NCBI RefSeq assembly: GCF_007830185.1
Contig: NZ_VLKZ01000013.1
Coordinates: forward strand, 1 to 57,608
Length of the DNA: 57,608 nucleotides
Direction: 5' to 3'
Origin: Halalkalibacter nanhaiisediminis
Lineage (GTDB): Bacteria; Bacillota; Bacilli; Bacillales; Bacillaceae_D
The position numbers and the translations under genes are program-made. A model generated the notes under the pieces. It did no database searches and was not told the origin of the DNA. It saw only the letters and a program-made list of their open reading frames with translations. Below, piece after piece: positions 53,934 through 57,608 of the stretch; position 1 is the stretch's first letter, and every line of letters starts with the position of its first letter.

Positions 53934-55616
53934 ATGTTTAAAAAAATGAGAAAGCTAATCCCACTTGTATTAGCCACTGTATTAGTGTTCCCAGTATGGA
54001 CACCTAACGTGAGTGCGGCAGAGAAAGGTTCTGCGAAAAATGTCATTTTATTAATTCCAGACGGTATGGGTGCTAGTTATTTAACGGCTTCAAGAATTTT
54101 TAAAGGAGAAGAATTAGGTTTTGAACGTTACTTAAAAGGTATGCTCAAAACAGATTCAGCTAATACAAGTGTGACAGACTCCGCTGCAGCTGGTACAGCG
54201 ATGGCAACTGGTTATAAAACAGATAATGGAAAAATTTCTATTAGCCCAAATGGAGCCGAGCCCGATTCCATCCTTGATGCTGCAAGAAACAAGGACAAAG
54301 CAACTGGGTTGGTTGCCACTTCACGTATTACCCATGCAACACCTGCTGTATTCGTTGCTCATGATGCTTCTCGAGGCAATGAAGTAGCACTAGCACAACA
54401 GTATATTGGGAATGTTGATGTTATTTTAGGTGGCGGTCGTGACATGTTTACACATGAAGATGATGGAGGTAAGCAACCTGAGCTAGATTTAGTTACCGAA
54501 GCAGAAAATGCTGGTTACGAATATATTACAAATAAATCAGAAATGGCAAATATTCAAGGTGATAAAGTACTCGGCTTATTTGCTGATGAAGCTCTTACAT
54601 ATGAAATGGATCGTGTAGATCCCACACAACCAAGTCTTTCGGAAATGACTAGTACAGCAATTGATATTTTAAATAAAGATGAAGACGGCTTTTTCTTAAT
54701 GGTAGAAGGCTCACAAATTGACTGGGCTGGTCATGCTAATGATCCAGCAGCTGCCATCACTGACACACTTGAGTTTGAAAAAGCAGTAAATGAAGCAGTA
54801 GAATTTGCAAGAGAAGATGATGAAACATTAGTTGTCGTCGTAGGCGACCATGAAACAGGTGGCATGGTTATTGGAACAACTGCTGGTGGCTACGCTGACA
54901 ACATTTCAATCTTAAAAAATGTAACAGCAAGTAACAATATAGTCGCTAGTGAATTAGAAGAAAACGCACGTACCATTTCTCTTTCTAATGGTGTAGAAGT
55001 AGATGGAGACTACTACATGCATATTCGTGATATTGTTAATCAATTAGGAGCAACATTTAACTATAATTCAAAAAGTAAAAAAGCTGTTATTAAATACGGT
55101 ATGGAATCTGTCACAATTGATTTAGGAAAAAAAGAAATGGACAAAGGTCAACCATTTGATATGTATTTTGATAAAGAAAAGAAACAAAATTACTTAAATG
55201 TTGAATCATTAGTTAAGCTTTTCGGTTATAACTTAGCTATCAGTTCAACAAAAAATGAACCTAAAAATACAAAAGGATATTTAGTTGATATTAATGAGAT
55301 TGTTTCTCCTTTTTGGGGATTTGATTTAACAGAAGAAGATGAAAACATGATCGCTTCTGTTAACTGGAATAATCAAACAAATGTGATTAATGTATTAGGT
55401 ACAGTGATCTCAAATCATGCTTACATTAGCTGGGGAACTCGTAATCATTCTGGTGTGGAGGTTCCTTTATACGCTTATGGTCAAGGAGCCGATGAATTTG
55501 TTGGTTTACTCGATAACACTGATCTCCCACGTATTATCACTTACTTAATGGGAACAGAGTTATTTGCTGATGAAGAAACTTTCATGAATCAACTAGAAGA
55601 AAGAAGAACTAACTAA
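53934..55616 (+). CDS. Secreted alkaline phosphatase with an inserted stalk-like domain
   Basis: This 560-residue exported enzyme has a signal peptide (cleavage near VSAAEKG), the metal Asp in LLIPDGMG, the catalytic Ser in VTDSAAAGTAMATG, VEGSQIDWAGHAND and VVGDHETGG. About residues 343-488 are an extra domain resembling copper amine oxidase N-terminal (stalk) domains (YYMHIRDIVNQLG, YLNVESLVKLFGY). The last catalytic His returns at WGTRNHSGVEVPLYAYG (about 502). The ATG at 53934 follows GAGAGGAG. It releases phosphate outside the cell and is probably PhoP-controlled. Confidence 0.9.
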   Translation: MFKKMRKLIPLVLATVLVFPVWTPNVSAAEKGSAKNVILLIPDGMGASYLTASRIFKGEELGFERYLKGMLKTDSANTSVTDSAAAGTAMATGYKTDNGKISISPNGAEPDSILDAARNKDKATGLVATSRITHATPAVFVAHDASRGNEVALAQQYIGNVDVILGGGRDMFTHEDDGGKQPELDLVTEAENAGYEYITNKSEMANIQGDKVLGLFADEALTYEMDRVDPTQPSLSEMTSTAIDILNKDEDGFFLMVEGSQIDWAGHANDPAAAITDTLEFEKAVNEAVEFAREDDETLVVVVGDHETGGMVIGTTAGGYADNISILKNVTASNNIVASELEENARTISLSNGVEVDGDYYMHIRDIVNQLGATFNYNSKSKKAVIKYGMESVTIDLGKKEMDKGQPFDMYFDKEKKQNYLNVESLVKLFGYNLAISSTKNEPKNTKGYLVDINEIVSPFWGFDLTEEDENMIASVNWNNQTNVINVLGTVISNHAYISWGTRNHSGVEVPLYAYGQGADEFVGLLDNTDLPRIITYLMGTELFADEETFMNQLEERRTN

Positions 55617-55653
55617 TCTAATGATATGATGCTTAATACCACTCAATTATTAA

Positions 55654-55694
55654 AAGCAGATAAACCCAGCTGTTCTTACTGGGTTTATCTGCTT
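55654..55694 (+). terminator. Terminator of the alkaline phosphatase gene
   Basis: Sixteen-base arms (AAGCAGATAAACCCAG and complement) flank a nine-base loop and are followed by CTCTTATT. Confidence 0.85.
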
Positions 55695-56065
55695 CTCTTA
55701 TTCCTTATACATAATATGTATTACATCCATTGTTTAGGATATTGCCTTCCTTTAAATAAATTGTTATACACTATTGAATCATCTTTTCCTCTTTCATTTC
55801 TTTATTTATCCCCCTAGCACCGTCCCCTTACAAGACAATTTTGTGAGTTTTTTAGAAAATTTCACATAAAATCATTTTACGGTAAAATGCTATGTATTTT
55901 AAACCTTTATTCCATCTCTTACACTTATTTTCCCAATAGGATTAAAAGTAATTAATTAACATTACTGTATATTTTACATGAGTTTTATAAAAAAACCTTA
56001 TCGCCTGTTAGGTGTTCATGTACAATAGAGAGAATGAATCTTGAAAAGATATAAAGGAGAACAAT
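55695..56065. other. Gene-free AT-rich region upstream of coaA
   Basis: No supported open frame was found. A -10 TACAAT (56021-56026) with a weak -35 TTATCG 17 bases upstream probably drives coaA. Confidence 0.45.
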
Positions 56066-57019
56066 ATGGTAACTATAAAACAGGCTACTCCCCTATCGGC
56101 TTATACAGTATTTAGCCGTGAAGAATGGGCAAAATTATCAGAAACAACTACAGATCTGCTCTCGGCTTCTGAACGTACAAAGCTAGAAGGGATTTATGAT
56201 TCCATTTCTGCTGAAGAGGTATCCGAAATTTACTTGCCATTATCGCAATTGTTGTACATGCACATGACTCATTCAGTCAACTTACATCAACATGTCAACC
56301 ATTTTCTTCAAAAGAAAACAAAGAAGGTTCCTTTTGTCATTGGGGTTGCTGGCAGTGTTTCTGTTGGTAAAAGTACGACAGCAAGGTTAATTCAAGCATT
56401 AGCCAAACGATGGCCAAACAGCCCAAATGTCGCCTTAGTCACAACAGACGGATTTCTTTATCCAAATGCTGTTTTGGAAGAACGCGGCTTAATGAAACGA
56501 AAAGGGTTCCCAGAAAGTTATGATATTAACCGATTAATTCACTTTCTCTATCAACTTAAATCTGGTTGCGCTTACATAGAAGCTCCTGTTTATTCCCATT
56601 TAACCTATGATATTTTATCCGATACGGTTCAGAAAATTGAAGAGCCTGATGTCGTGATCGTTGAAGGCATTAATGTTTTGCAAGTAAATAAAAAAGACCG
56701 TCGTATTCCCCATGTCTTTGTCTCAGACTTCTTCGATTTTTCTATTTATGTAGATGCAGAAGAAGACGATATTCTAACATGGTACATTGAACGATTTAAG
56801 CTGCTTCGTAATACAGCCTTTCAGCAGCCCGAATCATTTTTCCATCGCTATCGCCATTTATCCGATTCGGAGGCTGTCGAATTTGCTACAGATATTTGGA
56901 CAACGATAAATGGAATTAATCTTGAAAAAAATATTCGTCCAACGCGCCACCGTGCTGATTTAATTTTAAAGAAAGAAGCAGGTCATAGAGTAAGCGAAGT
57001 GCGTATAAAAAAAATGTGA
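56066..57019 (+). CDS. coaA: Pantothenate kinase, type I
   Basis: This 317-residue kinase performs the first step of coenzyme A synthesis. It has the P-loop [16 protein letters not shown] (about 92-107), [17 protein letters not shown] and IVEGINVLQ, all characteristic of CoaA. AAAGGAG precedes the ATG. It is a single-gene unit with a terminator 24 bases after the stop codon. Confidence 0.96.
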   Translation: MVTIKQATPLSAYTVFSREEWAKLSETTTDLLSASERTKLEGIYDSISAEEVSEIYLPLSQLLYMHMTHSVNLHQHVNHFLQKKTKKVPFVIGVAGSVSVGKSTTARLIQALAKRWPNSPNVALVTTDGFLYPNAVLEERGLMKRKGFPESYDINRLIHFLYQLKSGCAYIEAPVYSHLTYDILSDTVQKIEEPDVVIVEGINVLQVNKKDRRIPHVFVSDFFDFSIYVDAEEDDILTWYIERFKLLRNTAFQQPESFFHRYRHLSDSEAVEFATDIWTTINGINLEKNIRPTRHRADLILKKEAGHRVSEVRIKKM

Positions 57020-57042
57020 GTTAACTGACTAAATCAAACAAG

Positions 57043-57076
57043 AAGACACGCTTGGATTGAAATCCTAGCGTGTCTT
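57043..57076 (+). terminator. Terminator of coaA
   Basis: AAGACACGCT and AGCGTGTCTT, with inner GGATT/AATCC, form a long stem followed by AGTCTT. Confidence 0.85.
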
Positions 57077-57141
57077 AGTCTTGCCATATCTCATAAAAGC
57101 CTAAGAATGATCTGAGTTACGAATCCAAAAACCTACAAGTG

Positions 57142-57240
57142 TTATGATTTTAGTACGTTGCCGATTATAACCTCTTCTAGAAAATCAGCAACTCCACCTT
57201 CTTCATCAGACTTTGTCATGACATTGGCATACCTTTTGAG
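57142..57240 (-). pseudogene. C-terminal remnant of a HAD (Cof-type) phosphatase gene
   Basis: The minus strand encodes LKRYANVMTKSDEEGGVADF and a short tail to a stop at 57142. This is the typical C-terminal end of Cof-type HAD phosphatases (VTKSNDEDGVA-like). Upstream, the reading frame loses any resemblance at about 57241 and stops at 57265, where the insertion sequence end begins. The rest of the gene may lie beyond the element, outside the window. Confidence 0.65.
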
Positions 57241-57261
57241 ATTATATTGATAAGGTCTACA

Positions 57262-57608
57262 TTTTCACCTCACAAAATCAAAACCACCAGTGTGAACTGG
57301 TGGTTTGTTCTGCGGCTGAAAGCCTCTCTTACCGGCCTTGGCCTTAAAGGCCCACTGAAAGGGTTTCCCGTCTGCACCACATTCACTCACTAATTCTAAA
57401 GAATTTCCTTATTTCTTCTTATTTTTCTCACCAGTAAAAGGGTCATGTTCTTCGAATAATGTTAACTGATCACCCATGTAGTCTTCTCTCAGCTGATTCT
57501 TAATATATTCTTGTATTTGTTTCTTATTTCTGCCTACTGTATCGACATAGAATCCCCGGCACCAGAACTTCCGGTTCCCATATCGATACTTCAAATTGGC
57601 ATGTCGAT
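57262..57608 (-). mobile_element. IS200/IS605-family insertion sequence (partial, runs off the right edge)
   Basis: The transposase end and a non-coding end of about 140 bases are visible. A hairpin, AAACCACCAG...CTGGTGGTTT at about 57281-57306, and a second GGCC-rich stem (57333-57352) resemble the subterminal structures recognised by the single-strand transposase. No target duplication is expected for this family. The boundary near 57262 is estimated from where the HAD remnant ends. Confidence 0.7.
57409..57606 (-). CDS. tnpA: IS200/IS605 transposase TnpA, C-terminal part
   Basis: About 66 residues are visible, beginning RHANLKYRYGNRKFWCRGFY and ending DPFTGEKNKKK. The catalytic Tyr lies in IQEYIKNQ, and YVDTVGRNKK precedes it, as in Y1 (HUH) transposases. 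The HUH metal motif and start codon lie beyond the window. Confidence 0.88.
   Translation of the reverse strand, partial: RHANLKYRYGNRKFWCRGFYVDTVGRNKKQIQEYIKNQLREDYMGDQLTLFEEHDPFTGEKNKKK

Overview
The window looks like a chromosomal segment of a low-GC, spore-forming Bacillaceae species, probably near the alkaliphilic Alkalihalobacillus/Halalkalibacter group. The reasons are the Bacillus subtilis-like gene order around fabI, prpE, nadK, yjbM, yjbK, yjbI, spxH, pepF, coiA, mecA, yjbE, spx, yjbC, trpS, yjbA and yjaZ, a CotO-type spore coat gene, competence genes, AGGAGG-type ribosome binding sites and GTG/TTG starts. The exact species is not readable from the sequence.

Layout. Positions 1-153 (minus) hold the promoter and boxA leader of an rRNA operon whose 16S gene lies just off the left edge. 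Positions 438-9473 (minus) are a sugar catabolic operon: LacI-type regulator, two TIM-barrel isomerase/epimerase-fold proteins, two Gfo/Idh/MocA oxidoreductases and a ribose-type ABC transporter. The four enzyme families match the levoglucosan (1,6-anhydroglucose) pathway of oxidation, elimination, hydration and reduction, or a related 3-keto-glycoside pathway. Positions 9849-11949 hold comGA-comGB without the pilin genes comGC-comGG. A tRNA-Gln, an HNH protein, a UvrD-like helicase with a CoiA-like Cys/His N-terminus, an HD hydrolase, cotO and FapR-controlled fabI follow.

Positions 17460-30214 are the conserved yjb core: antiporter, prpE, RNA pseudouridine synthase, NAD kinase, small (p)ppGpp synthetase, yjbL, CYTH protein, lytic transglycosylase, truncated haemoglobin, SpxH adaptor, PepF and CoiA. 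Positions 30344-32762 carry a PfpI/DJ-1 protein, a MIP18/DUF59 protein and an amidohydrolase, apparently inserted into that core. Cardiolipin synthase, mecA, the TerC-family gene yjbE, spx, a new 41-residue basic protein and yjbC follow. SpxH, MecA and Spx, all tied to Clp proteolysis, therefore sit within 12 kb. Positions 41731-42986 hold a yybP-ykoY (Mn2+) riboswitch in front of a CaCA-family antiporter, probably a manganese exporter.

The right third has a ResA-like thioredoxin, trpS, yjbA, yjaZ, topB, a repeat-containing orphan protein overlapping a tiny membrane protein, a DksA/YteA-like protein without zinc ligands, a HemD-like protein, a BdbC plus thioredoxin pair, a secreted alkaline phosphatase with a stalk-like domain inserted in its catalytic fold behind a Pho box, and coaA. 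It ends in an IS200/IS605 element that has cut off the end of a HAD phosphatase gene.

Several short genes with good ribosome binding sites were found by eye (26894-27067, 37611-37736, 45030-45152, 50107-50229), as was one frameshifted gene (47373-47653). All functional calls come from reading motifs and gene order; no search was run.
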